Origin: CAYHEQ01 sp964355795 | Lineage (GTDB): Bacteria; Patescibacteriota; JACPGU01 | DNA length: 19,943 bases | Assembly (NCBI GenBank): GCA_964355795.1 | Contig: CAYHEQ010000012.1 | Location: 1-19,943 of the forward strand | Direction: 5' to 3' | In this document: in pieces, positions 8,801 through 13,802 of the stretch | How positions within the stretch are numbered: position 1 is the stretch's first letter | Layout of the letters: each line of letters opens with the position of its first letter | Notes under the pieces: model-generated | What the model was told of the DNA's origin: nothing | What the model saw: only the letters and a program-made list of their open reading frames with translations | The model's database searches: none | Made by a program: the position numbers and the translations under genes

Positions 8801-9613
8801 AGAAGGAACGCGCGTCGTGTAATCGCCAATAACCGAAATGCCAATAGTGCCGTAGTTGTAGCCCAGAGCGTGTCCGGCCACCGCCGAGTTGCCTCCCGCC
8901 CTCCCCTCGTAGATAGCGCCATTCGCATCTACTACATAATTGTAGCCGATGTCGCCCCAACCGAAACTGACGGCATGCCCATAATAGAGATTCCGCATCG
9001 CAGCTGCTTGGTCTGTCGTGGTAGCCGCTTGCTCACCAGCCGTGTGGTGAATAACGATCGCCTTCACCTCCGCGTATTCTGGCGCCCATTTCATATAGCC
9101 TTCGTTGGCTTCCCAGCTTTTCCGAGAAATAATATTGGGTCCTAGTCCCGCTCCATCAGCCGATATTTTTGCCACGGGAATCCCCGAACCATAAACATCA
9201 TAAAGGTCAAAGAAAAATTCCGCTTTTTTACCTAAATCTTTTGGAGAAAAAATAATTTTGTATTGGAAAAATTTCGCTCCCCCAATCGGGATAATATCGC
9301 CGAACCGCCAACCGTCTTTGCCACCAAAGCCAGCGTCTGAAAACTGGGCTTCTATCCATTTTAATTTTTCCTCCGTCTCGCCAAAACCGACGAAAATCTC
9401 TGCGCCGTTCAAATTTTCCGACCAGCGAGGCAGGATAGCGCGGAAAGAAAAATCGGTAGCGTATGTTCTGGAAGTGTATTCTGTATTTTGCGCAAGGAAA
9501 CTTTCCTTCACTTCCTTTTTGAAGACTTCTGGAGTAAAAGCCAAAGCACTCTCTGGCAACAAAGAGAGGGTCAAGCTTAAAAAAATTATAGCCGAAACTA
9601 TTTTCCGCAACAT
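5831..9613 (-). CDS. Giant secreted peptidoglycan hydrolase: PGRP-type amidase, Ig-like repeats, SpoIID domain
   Basis: 1260 residues. A signal peptide (about 1-25, ending ALA-F) is followed by an unassigned beta-rich region (about 27-155). A PGRP/amidase_2 domain spans about 158-330, with zinc-ligand motifs IHHTAG (about 187) and GHRDLNPTACPG (about 308-320). Two divergent beta domains (about 355-575) and three clear Ig-like modules (about 594-711, 712-830, 834-951) follow, the latter carrying QSP, NTG..W, LGT..DR and YKEYF....GIYW. The C-terminal SpoIID/LytB domain (about 1060-1250) has EEYLKGVSEP, with the Glu expected to be catalytic, and GHGVGLSARGARG. The amidase would remove stem peptides and SpoIID would cleave denuded glycan, so both steps sit on one chain outside the membrane. 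AGGA lies 6 nt before the ATG. It overlaps comF by ATGA. Confidence 0.9.
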   Translation of the reverse strand: MLRKIVSAIIFLSLTLSLLPESALAFTPEVFKKEVKESFLAQNTEYTSRTYATDFSFRAILPRWSENLNGAEIFVGFGETEEKLKWIEAQFSDAGFGGKDGWRFGDIIPIGGAKFFQYKIIFSPKDLGKKAEFFFDLYDVYGSGIPVAKISADGAGLGPNIISRKSWEANEGYMKWAPEYAEVKAIVIHHTAGEQAATTTDQAAAMRNLYYGHAVSFGWGDIGYNYVVDANGAIYEGRAGGNSAVAGHALGYNYGTIGISVIGDYTTRVPSADQTKAIEDLVAYLAYKNNLDIGNKVFLKDKTINVVSGHRDLNPTACPGENIYIRMDEIRMGVAEKLKNYPAKNYSAQVSSVSQAISLSGGETRKVSVSVKNNSNTALLSAGSQTLALKSDTAKLSSKLVNFGRSIEAGETKNVEVELTAPFTNEVVTTNFSLTAGGIDLPGTNFSVTATIATPRYKAKISAKSPDQTIRPSAQGTFWVEVKNMGADTWDGGEGMSLTVRGGKESDWYTAGDWETKSVVKKISTAGIASGGTTRVSFVATSPAIAGQYRESFLISSTKEGLVGGADLEANFVLTSGENGTAPEPKVVSKKPSDYSFTISSQSDQKITMLPNETRQLFVELKNTGQATWYGDTVKLGTMGAQDRASSFANSAWVGQNRIETGQYKIAPGGIARYGFSVTAPAKTGNYKEQFALVVEGVAWIATPIIFWEITVAPPTYTADIVEQSPYVTTLRGGAASLSIKFKNTGNITWDKKIVHLGATIPDDRKSVLASSWLAPNRVEFAESPVAPGSVATFNLPLNTNVSEAIYKEYFELVADGIAWFPRKGIYWNINIAKPFDDFQYIGQSPAVILQSGDKATLWIDLKNTGTSTWKKSSSDPMRLGTKNPQDRISSFTGANRVPMDQNEVAPQATARFTFEITAPAKAGVYKEYFAPVHDGVGWLRDIGIYWQITVNANNSIVPPSSDDAKKIKVSANGDFYVTDGNNKKVADALSGAVGETYWQNGAYYLNINGQNFTTTTFYKFVPTTEATIMEIKSYNDRPAWNTSLNDNTYQGTIEIRYSTANKKLWAINELPIEEYLKGVSEPLDTFAPEYLKVATTIERSYVYYHLSRGGRHPADFLTLKNSRLGNGDDQIYAGYGFTKRAPNTSLAVDATKGEIVAYNGNSVVTPYFSQSDGRTRSASEVWGWTQANFPWLVGRDDPYSSGLPLLGHGVGLSARGARGMVSAGKNYKEVLNYFYTDTTTKILDTSKMNVRIGIYYISL

Positions 9614-9615
9614 AA

Positions 9616-9637
9616 GTAATCCTAAATCCTAAATCCT
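9616..9637 (-). repeat. Tandem heptamer TTTAGGA-type repeat before the amidase start
   Basis: On the minus strand the unit GGATTTA recurs at 7-bp steps, and the last degenerate copy (TTAGGATTA) supplies the ribosome site of the amidase gene. Such short tandem units can change copy number and so alter translation, but no such variation can be seen from one sequence. Confidence 0.45.
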
Positions 9638-9745
9638 CCCCCTCATTGTCATTTTTTTGCGCCAAAAAGTCAAACGAATAAGTATCAACAAAATAATAAC
9701 GATTATCGCAATAAAAGCAAAAAGTGGCCTTAAAATTATAATCTT

Positions 9746-9773
9746 ATTATAATAAAAATGTCCTTTACGGCAA
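9746..9773 (-). promoter_or_regulatory. Candidate promoter for the amidase/SpoIID-comF operon
   Basis: On the minus strand TTGCCG (9768-9773) is followed after 16 bp by a perfect TATAAT (9746-9751). A second TATAAT-like match lies further downstream in the AT-rich stretch, so the exact start is uncertain. Confidence 0.4.
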
Positions 9774-9793
9774 GGGAAAGAATAATCTATAAT
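9764..9793 (+). promoter_or_regulatory. Candidate promoter for the hsp20 gene and downstream genes
   Basis: TTTACG (9764-9769) and a perfect TATAAT (9788-9793) are separated by 18 bp, about 57 nt before the Hsp20 start. It overlaps the -35 of the divergent amidase promoter. No CIRCE-type inverted repeat is visible. Confidence 0.4.
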
Positions 9794-9850
9794 CTACATA
9801 TAAAATACAAATAAAATTTTCCGCGTAGATCCGCTACCATGGAGGGTAAA

Positions 9851-10288
9851 ATGTCTAGAAGTGAAATAGAAAAATTTTTCTCTGACGAAGACGATGTTCT
9901 CTCCGATCGCAACACTCATTTAGTGGCTAGCGACGATTGGAGCGACGACGACTTCATGGAGGGACAGCTGTCTTTGGATATGTATCAGACTGATAACGAA
10001 GTGGTGATCAAGGCTCCTATTGCTGGAGTGAGAAAAGACGATATAGAAGTGGTCGTGACTGATGACGCCGTCTCTATCAAGGGGAAAAGAGAAAGAGAAG
10101 TAGAAGAAAGAAAGGATAATTTCTTCCTCCACGAATGCTATTGGGGTTCTTTTTCCCGTTCACAAGCCTTGCCTGCTCAAGTTGTTTCTGAAAAAGCCGA
10201 GGCCACCTTAAAAGATGGTGTCCTAACGATTCGTGTGCCTAAGTCTCACAAAGGTAAAAGTCGCGCTTTGAAAATAAAAACAGAATAA
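9851..10288 (+). CDS. Hsp20/alpha-crystallin small heat-shock protein
   Basis: The start at 9851 is preferred because GGAGG (9841-9845) precedes it by 5 nt; an in-frame ATG at 9839 would add four residues but would have this Shine-Dalgarno inside it. The 145-residue protein has a short acidic N-terminal arm (FFSDEDD) and one alpha-crystallin domain (about 40-135) with AGVRKDDIEV, the GSFSRSQALP motif and LKDGVLTIRVPK. It lacks an IXI-like C-terminal tail of usual form, ending in basic residues. Family members form oligomers and hold unfolding proteins without ATP. It sits 13 nt upstream of a membrane-anchored binding-protein gene, so the two are probably co-transcribed; no functional reason for the pairing is evident. 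Confidence 0.93.
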   Translation: MSRSEIEKFFSDEDDVLSDRNTHLVASDDWSDDDFMEGQLSLDMYQTDNEVVIKAPIAGVRKDDIEVVVTDDAVSIKGKREREVEERKDNFFLHECYWGSFSRSQALPAQVVSEKAEATLKDGVLTIRVPKSHKGKSRALKIKTE

Positions 10289-10301
10289 GGTAACCAGACT
10301 A

Positions 10302-11726
10302 ATGCAACTTCCTTCCTTTGCCAATCTTCCACCGGGATTGCTAAACAAAAAGAATCTGCTCATCGGAGCGGGAGTTTTGGTTTTTGTTATCGTAATAATC
10401 ATCGCTATTGCTCTAGGTGGTAAAAAAACTAACCCCCAAACTGGTGATGGCGGGGCTTGCGTAGAAAATGATACCCGAGAGGAGTGTCAAAATATCGGGC
10501 CAGACGGCAAGACAGAATTGACGATGTGGGGGGTTTATGATGACAGCGCCGTCTTGAAGCCCTTGATAGACAAATTCCAAGAAAAAAATCCCACCATCAA
10601 GGTTACTTATACCAAAAAACAATACGCTGATTACGAAGCTTCCTTGGTAGACCAGATAGCCACGGGCGGCGGACCAGACATTTTTGCGATGCACAATGAT
10701 TGGTTGCCCAAGCACAAAGGCAAGCTCACTCCCGCTCCGAAAAATCTCTTGGACACTGAACAATATAAGGAGGCCTTTGTCCCCACTGTTTATGATGATT
10801 TCGTTTTTGAAAACAAAATATACGGGATTCCTTTTTATGTGGACGACCTAGCGCTAGTCTACAACAAAACGCTTTTTAGCAAGCAACAGCTCTACCAAGC
10901 TCCGGTAACATGGGACGACATCGTATCCTACGCCAAGGTCTTGACCAAGACGGCTCCCGGCGACCCTACCAAGATAGAGGTGGCAGGAATCAGCGCGGGG
11001 ACAGCGGGCAATATCAATAGAGCTAGCGACATCTTGCTGGCCATAATGCTCCAGAAGAAAACGCCTATGGTTGCTAGCGACAACAAATCTTTTACCTTCA
11101 ATCAATCGGTACCCGGGCCTGATGGTGTGCCCGTCTATCCCGGGACAGAGTCTTTGAGCTTCTATACTTCTTTTGCCAATCCCAACAAATCTAATTATAG
11201 TTGGAGTAAAAATATGGCCGAGAGTATTACCGCTTTTGCTAATGGCCAGACAGCTATGCTCATTACTTATTCCTACGCTTTGCCCACCATTGAGAGAATT
11301 AATCCCAGTCTCAATTATGGCATCGCGCCTATGCCTCAAATCAAAGGTTCTTTAGACAACGTTACTTTCGCTAATTACTGGGGGTGGGCGGTCTCTCATA
11401 ATTCCAAGAGTAGTCTTGCCGCTTGGAAATTTTTGACCTTCCTGTCCGATATGGAGGGTCAAGGCTTCGGCCTGCTTGACCAATATAGCTCCGCTACTGG
11501 TAGGGCTACGCCCAAAGAAACCAACACCAACAGCACCTCGGGGCTGGCCGTTTTCACCAAGCAAAACAAAGAGGCGCAATCGGTCTATAAATGCAATAGT
11601 GATGACTTTGACAGCATTATCTTGGATATGATTAAAAATGTTACCGATTACGGCCAGTCCGCGCAACAGGCTATAGATAGCGCCGCTAGACAAGCCAACG
11701 ATATGTTAAAGAAAAAGTGCTCTTGA
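10302..11726 (+). CDS. Membrane-anchored extracellular solute-binding protein (SBP_bac_1 type)
   Basis: 474 residues. One N-terminal transmembrane helix (about 19-40) follows a short cytoplasmic segment ending in NKK; no lipobox cysteine is seen, so the protein is held by a helix instead of a lipid. After a linker with a Cys pair (ACVENDTREEC) comes a family 1 periplasmic-binding-protein fold: ELTMWGVYDD, FQEKNPTIKVTY, GGGPDIFAMHNDWL, IYGIPFYVDDLALVYNKTLF, and FANYWGWAVSH late in the chain. Two more Cys lie near the C-terminus. Such proteins usually deliver sugars or peptides to an ABC transporter, but no permease or ATPase gene is in the window. The gene is followed by three pilin-like genes on the same strand, so a role as a surface receptor or assembly subunit is possible. 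Confidence 0.85.
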   Translation: MQLPSFANLPPGLLNKKNLLIGAGVLVFVIVIIIAIALGGKKTNPQTGDGGACVENDTREECQNIGPDGKTELTMWGVYDDSAVLKPLIDKFQEKNPTIKVTYTKKQYADYEASLVDQIATGGGPDIFAMHNDWLPKHKGKLTPAPKNLLDTEQYKEAFVPTVYDDFVFENKIYGIPFYVDDLALVYNKTLFSKQQLYQAPVTWDDIVSYAKVLTKTAPGDPTKIEVAGISAGTAGNINRASDILLAIMLQKKTPMVASDNKSFTFNQSVPGPDGVPVYPGTESLSFYTSFANPNKSNYSWSKNMAESITAFANGQTAMLITYSYALPTIERINPSLNYGIAPMPQIKGSLDNVTFANYWGWAVSHNSKSSLAAWKFLTFLSDMEGQGFGLLDQYSSATGRATPKETNTNSTSGLAVFTKQNKEAQSVYKCNSDDFDSIILDMIKNVTDYGQSAQQAIDSAARQANDMLKKKCS

Positions 11727-11733
11727 GAGCACT
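11716..11733 (+). repeat. Hairpin around the stop codon of the solute-binding protein gene
   Basis: AGTGCTC (11716-11722) and GAGCACT (11727-11733) form a perfect 7-bp stem; the TGA stop (11724-11726) is in the 4-nt loop. No T-tract follows on the plus strand, while an A-tract precedes it, so as an intrinsic terminator it would work only on the minus strand. On the plus strand it may instead act as an mRNA stability or processing element before the pilin genes. Confidence 0.5.
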
Positions 11734-11740
11734 AACGACG

Positions 11741-11766
11741 CGAATCTAAAAACGAATTTCACGAAC
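11741..11766 (+). repeat. Short-unit array CGAAY
   Basis: CGAAT at 11741, CGAAT at 11753 and CGAAC at 11762 are spaced 12 and 9 bp in the 54-nt spacer before the first pilin-like gene. The unit is the same as in the left arm of the array at 15812-15888. Confidence 0.4.
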
Positions 11767-11780
11767 AACCATGGATCGCT

Positions 11781-12134
11781 ATGACAATAAAAAAATGGAT
11801 TAAATACTGGCCTCTTTTAATCTTCGCTGCCATACTGGTAGTTTTTTTGCTATCTCCAGGAAGCTCTCAAGCCGCTCCAGATAGCGCTCTACCCACTACC
11901 GCCGAAGAAGAAAAAGGCATACAGCTAACCACCTTAATTAATTATCTTTATATCACTCTTTCTTGGGTGACCTTAACCGCTTCTGTAATCGCCGGATTGA
12001 TCGGCGCGTATATGTATATGGCTTCTGGTGGCGATCCCAAGAAGATTACTACCGCCAAAGACATCGTGGTCAGAGCGGCTATCGGCATGTTGGTAGTCGC
12101 CTTGGCCTACACCTTTTTCCAATCATTGTTTTGA
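11781..12134 (+). CDS. Pilin-like small membrane protein, T4SS-pilin (VirB2/TrbC-like) type, copy 1
   Basis: 117 residues: an N-terminal signal or membrane segment (about 9-30, with SSQA as a possible cleavage site), a hydrophilic stretch, then two hydrophobic helices (about 54-80 and 95-115). The second and third helices are linked by YMASGGDPKKITTAK, which the next two proteins share in the form (Y/I)M.S(A/G)G(D/N)..K...AK. This two-helix hairpin with a polar loop is the architecture of VirB2/TrbC-like pilins annotated as T4SS pilin in Patescibacteria. Family assignment rests on topology and the shared loop. A weak ribosome site (GGATCGCT) precedes the ATG. Confidence 0.7.
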   Translation: MTIKKWIKYWPLLIFAAILVVFLLSPGSSQAAPDSALPTTAEEEKGIQLTTLINYLYITLSWVTLTASVIAGLIGAYMYMASGGDPKKITTAKDIVVRAAIGMLVVALAYTFFQSLF

Positions 12135-12156
12135 GAGGTCTTAAGATTATAAGCTT

Positions 12157-12705
12157 ATGCGCAAGAAACTATCGCTTACAATTTTGCTTTCTGCTCTCCT
12201 CTTGGGGGTTTTTGTTTTCGCGCCACAACAGCCTGTTTTCGCGGCCGAGAATGTCAATGTCGCTGATTACTATGTCGCCGGATGTAATCCTTTCACCACG
12301 TTAAAAACTATTAGCTCTGGATTTGTTACTAGTCCCACCACGGCCATTAACCTTCTAAAAGAATTAAGCAATTGCGTGGCTAGCTTCCTCTACGACTTTG
12401 CCCTTATCGTCGGCGCTATTTTCATTTTGTTGGCGGGGATTAAATATATGTTGTCCGCCGGCGATGAAAAAAATCAAACAGCGGCTAAAAAAAGTTTGGA
12501 GTCGGCTATCGTGGGACTAATCTTGGCGACGGCCGTTTATTCTATCATCGCCTACTATCAAGCCAAGATAGAATACAATACTCTGACGAACGAATTCATC
12601 AATACGGGGGCGGGACAGATCATCAACCAGCTCAATTCTGTAGCGCCACCAGTAGCGCCCAATCCTTTGCCGACTGGCGCATTTGGCCCCACTCCGATAC
12701 CATAA
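12157..12705 (+). CDS. Pilin-like small membrane protein, T4SS-pilin type, copy 2
   Basis: 182 residues with an N-terminal signal peptide (about 1-30, AQPVFA-like end FAAE), a region of about 40 residues with two Cys (GCNPF, NCVAS), two hydrophobic helices (about 77-103 and 117-137) joined by KYMLSAGDEKNQTAAK, and a proline-rich tail (PPVAPNPLPTG) absent from the other two copies. It follows copy 1 by 22 nt and is probably in the same transcript. It may be a minor or capping subunit, since it is longer than the other copies; this is inference. Confidence 0.7.
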   Translation: MRKKLSLTILLSALLLGVFVFAPQQPVFAAENVNVADYYVAGCNPFTTLKTISSGFVTSPTTAINLLKELSNCVASFLYDFALIVGAIFILLAGIKYMLSAGDEKNQTAAKKSLESAIVGLILATAVYSIIAYYQAKIEYNTLTNEFINTGAGQIINQLNSVAPPVAPNPLPTGAFGPTPIP

Positions 12706-12716
12706 TCTCTCGCGAC

Positions 12717-12725
12717 TTATCCACA
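12717..12725 (+). promoter_or_regulatory. Perfect DnaA-box match (TTATCCACA)
   Basis: An exact match to the strong DnaA-box consensus lies just after the stop of pilin-like copy 2 and about 30 bp upstream of the promoter of copy 3. It is isolated and about 4 kb from dnaA, so it could titrate DnaA, regulate the pilin promoter, or be chance. Confidence 0.4.
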
Positions 12726-12753
12726 ACATCTTGCTAGACTAACAGAAAGAGTG

Positions 12754-12762
12754 TGTTATAAT
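12754..12762 (+). promoter_or_regulatory. Extended -10 promoter of the third pilin-like gene
   Basis: TGTTATAAT is a perfect TATAAT (12757-12762) with the TGN extension. TTGCTA (12731-12736) lies upstream but at 20 bp, longer than ideal. Initiation would fall near 12769, about 140 nt before the ATG. Confidence 0.55.
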
Positions 12763-12768
12763 AAAAAC

Positions 12769-12910
12769 CAACACCAAAGGGTGTCCCTTAAAATGTTTCG
12801 CGAAAATAAAAATCAAAGTTATTTGGTGCTAAATGTTCCGCATCATTCTGCGCAAAAAAACAAACTTAAAAGCTCCGGTTCTTAATAATAAAAACAAAAG
12901 GAGAATTCTT
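12769..12910 (+). promoter_or_regulatory. Long structured leader of the third pilin-like gene
   Basis: The leader holds AAGGG-TGT-CCCTT (12777-12789), which folds as a small hairpin; CACCAAA (12772-12778) complementary to TTTGGTG (12822-12828); and an imperfect 12-bp direct repeat, AAATGTTTCGCG at 12791 and AAATGTTCCGCA at 12831. The alternatives are mutually exclusive in part, which would suit control of translation or mRNA stability. It does not match a riboswitch I recognise. Confidence 0.4.
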
Positions 12911-13303
12911 ATGAAAAATCTTATTGCCAAAGCTTCTTTAGCCCTGACTGTTCTTTTGACCGCTGGTTCTGCCATGGCGCTTACAACACCAATACCAACA
13001 CCTGGGACAAACAACCCCACCGATCCCTTCGCTGGCACCGGCATTACCGGTAATCCCACCGTGAGCACGATAGTAACTAGCGCCATAAATGTTTTTGTTG
13101 GAGTAATCGGTCTTATTGCCGTTGTCTATTTGATCGTCGGCGGGCTAACCTATATTATGTCGGCGGGAAATCAAGAAAAAGTGACTCAAGCCAAGAACAC
13201 GATTATTTACGCGATTGTCGGTATTGTCATTGCCATCGCGGCGCTGTCCATAAAAAATTTCGTTGCCGATAGGCTCGGCCTGACAATTGATGTGAGCATC
13301 TAA
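12911..13303 (+). CDS. Pilin-like small membrane protein, T4SS-pilin type, copy 3 (probable major subunit)
   Basis: 130 residues from ATG 12911, placed by AAAGGAG about 8 nt upstream; longer in-frame starts in the leader have no ribosome site. A clean signal peptide ends near residue 23 (AGSAMA-LT), followed by a Pro/Thr/Asn-rich segment and two hydrophobic helices (about 55-82 and 95-116) joined by TYIMSAGNQEKVTQAK. It is the smallest and most canonical of the three VirB2/TrbC-like proteins and has its own promoter, the best ribosome site, a long leader and a strong terminator, as expected for an abundant subunit. No VirB4, VirB6 or VirD4 genes are within the window. Confidence 0.75.
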   Translation: MKNLIAKASLALTVLLTAGSAMALTTPIPTPGTNNPTDPFAGTGITGNPTVSTIVTSAINVFVGVIGLIAVVYLIVGGLTYIMSAGNQEKVTQAKNTIIYAIVGIVIAIAALSIKNFVADRLGLTIDVSI

Positions 13304-13308
13304 AAATC

Positions 13309-13350
13309 TTTCATTCAAAAAAGACCCGATCGGGTCTTTTTTGAATGAAA
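13309..13350. terminator. Bidirectional intrinsic terminator (42-bp perfect palindrome)
   Basis: The 42 bp are a perfect inverted repeat centred on GATC, with GACCC/GGGTC flanked by six-base A and T runs, so a GC stem followed by a T-tract exists on both strands. It ends the pilin transcript from the left and the rpsT transcript from the right. Confidence 0.92.
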
Positions 13351-13363
13351 ACAAAATAAAAGT

Positions 13364-13618
13364 CTAACGCACGAGTTTGGCGATTTGAGATTTCTTGCGA
13401 GCGGCTTTGTTCTGGTGAAAAACACCAGCCTTGGTTGCCTTATCTATGGCTTTGTGGGCCTTGGCCAAAAGTTCTTTGACCTTTTTCTCGTCTTTTTCCT
13501 TAATAGCCGCCTGTAATTTCTTGGCGGTAGCTTTGATTTCACGCTTGAGACCCGCATTTTTGGCGGTTCTTTTCTTCGTTTTCCTGACGTCCTTTATGGA
13601 AGCTTTGAGATTGGGCAT
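13364..13618 (-). CDS. rpsT: 30S ribosomal protein S20
   Basis: 84 residues, lysine- and alanine-rich and fully helical in character, starting MPNLKASIKDVRKTKKR and ending in the S20 signature GVFHQNKAARKKSQIAKLV. S20 (bS20) binds 16S rRNA near the base of the small subunit and assembles early. AAGGA lies 5 nt before the ATG, and a well-formed promoter lies 38 bp upstream, so it is a single-gene transcript ended by the shared palindromic terminator. The unusual GTAAYT array lies directly upstream of its promoter. Confidence 0.97.
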   Translation of the reverse strand: MPNLKASIKDVRKTKKRTAKNAGLKREIKATAKKLQAAIKEKDEKKVKELLAKAHKAIDKATKAGVFHQNKAARKKSQIAKLVR

Positions 13619-13655
13619 GTGGGTCCTTGTTTAGAGTTTTTATAAGACAAGTGAT

Positions 13656-13684
13656 ATTTTAGCATATCAAACGGAATTATTCAA
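13656..13684 (-). promoter_or_regulatory. rpsT promoter
   Basis: On the minus strand TTGAAT (13679-13684) and TAAAAT (13656-13661) are exactly 17 bp apart, and TGC before the -10 gives an extended element. Initiation near 13649 leaves a 30-nt leader. Confidence 0.65.
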
Positions 13685-13696
13685 GGAGAAGTATCG

Positions 13697-13793
13697 GTAA
13701 TTAAGTAACTTATAGTAACTTGCCCTTCTGGCGTAATTGATCGTAACTTCGACAACAAGTTACCATGAATTACTGCGAGTTACCGTCAATTAC
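13697..13793. repeat. Inverted array of nine GTAAYT units with 10-bp phasing
   Basis: Plus-strand GTAAYT units start at 13697, 13705, 13715, 13733 and 13743. Minus-strand copies start (plus coordinates) at 13758, 13768, 13778 and 13788, exactly 10 bp apart. All plus copies are left and all minus copies are right of a centre near 13753. In the right arm the variable base alternates T, C, T, C, giving a 20-bp higher-order period. The array lies in the spacer between the ATP-grasp stop and the rpsT promoter, whose -35 is 13 bp away. The period is not a multiple of three, so it is not a coding repeat. Confidence 0.8.
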
Positions 13794-13802
13794 CATTCTG
13801 CG

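Noticed and set aside
9629..9742. A 37-codon minus-strand frame encoding a hydrophobic helix with a basic tail, just before the amidase gene
   Set aside because: It has no ATG, GTG or TTG start before the hydrophobic part, and the candidate promoter would start transcription inside it. AT-rich DNA easily yields such hydrophobic codons.
12833..12910. Upstream in-frame start that would extend the third pilin-like protein by 26 residues
   Set aside because: No ribosome site there, while AAAGGAG stands before ATG 12911 and the signal peptide starts exactly at that Met.
13697..13793. CRISPR interpretation of the GTAAYT array
   Set aside because: Units are 6 bp with 2-12 bp gaps and reverse orientation at the centre; CRISPR repeats are 21-40 bp, direct, with spacers of similar length, and no cas genes are present.
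13697..13793. Plasmid-type iterons at the GTAAYT array
   Set aside because: Iterons are usually longer (about 17-22 bp) and lie near a rep gene; the chromosomal dnaA region is 3 kb away and no Rep protein is seen. Kept only as a loose analogy.
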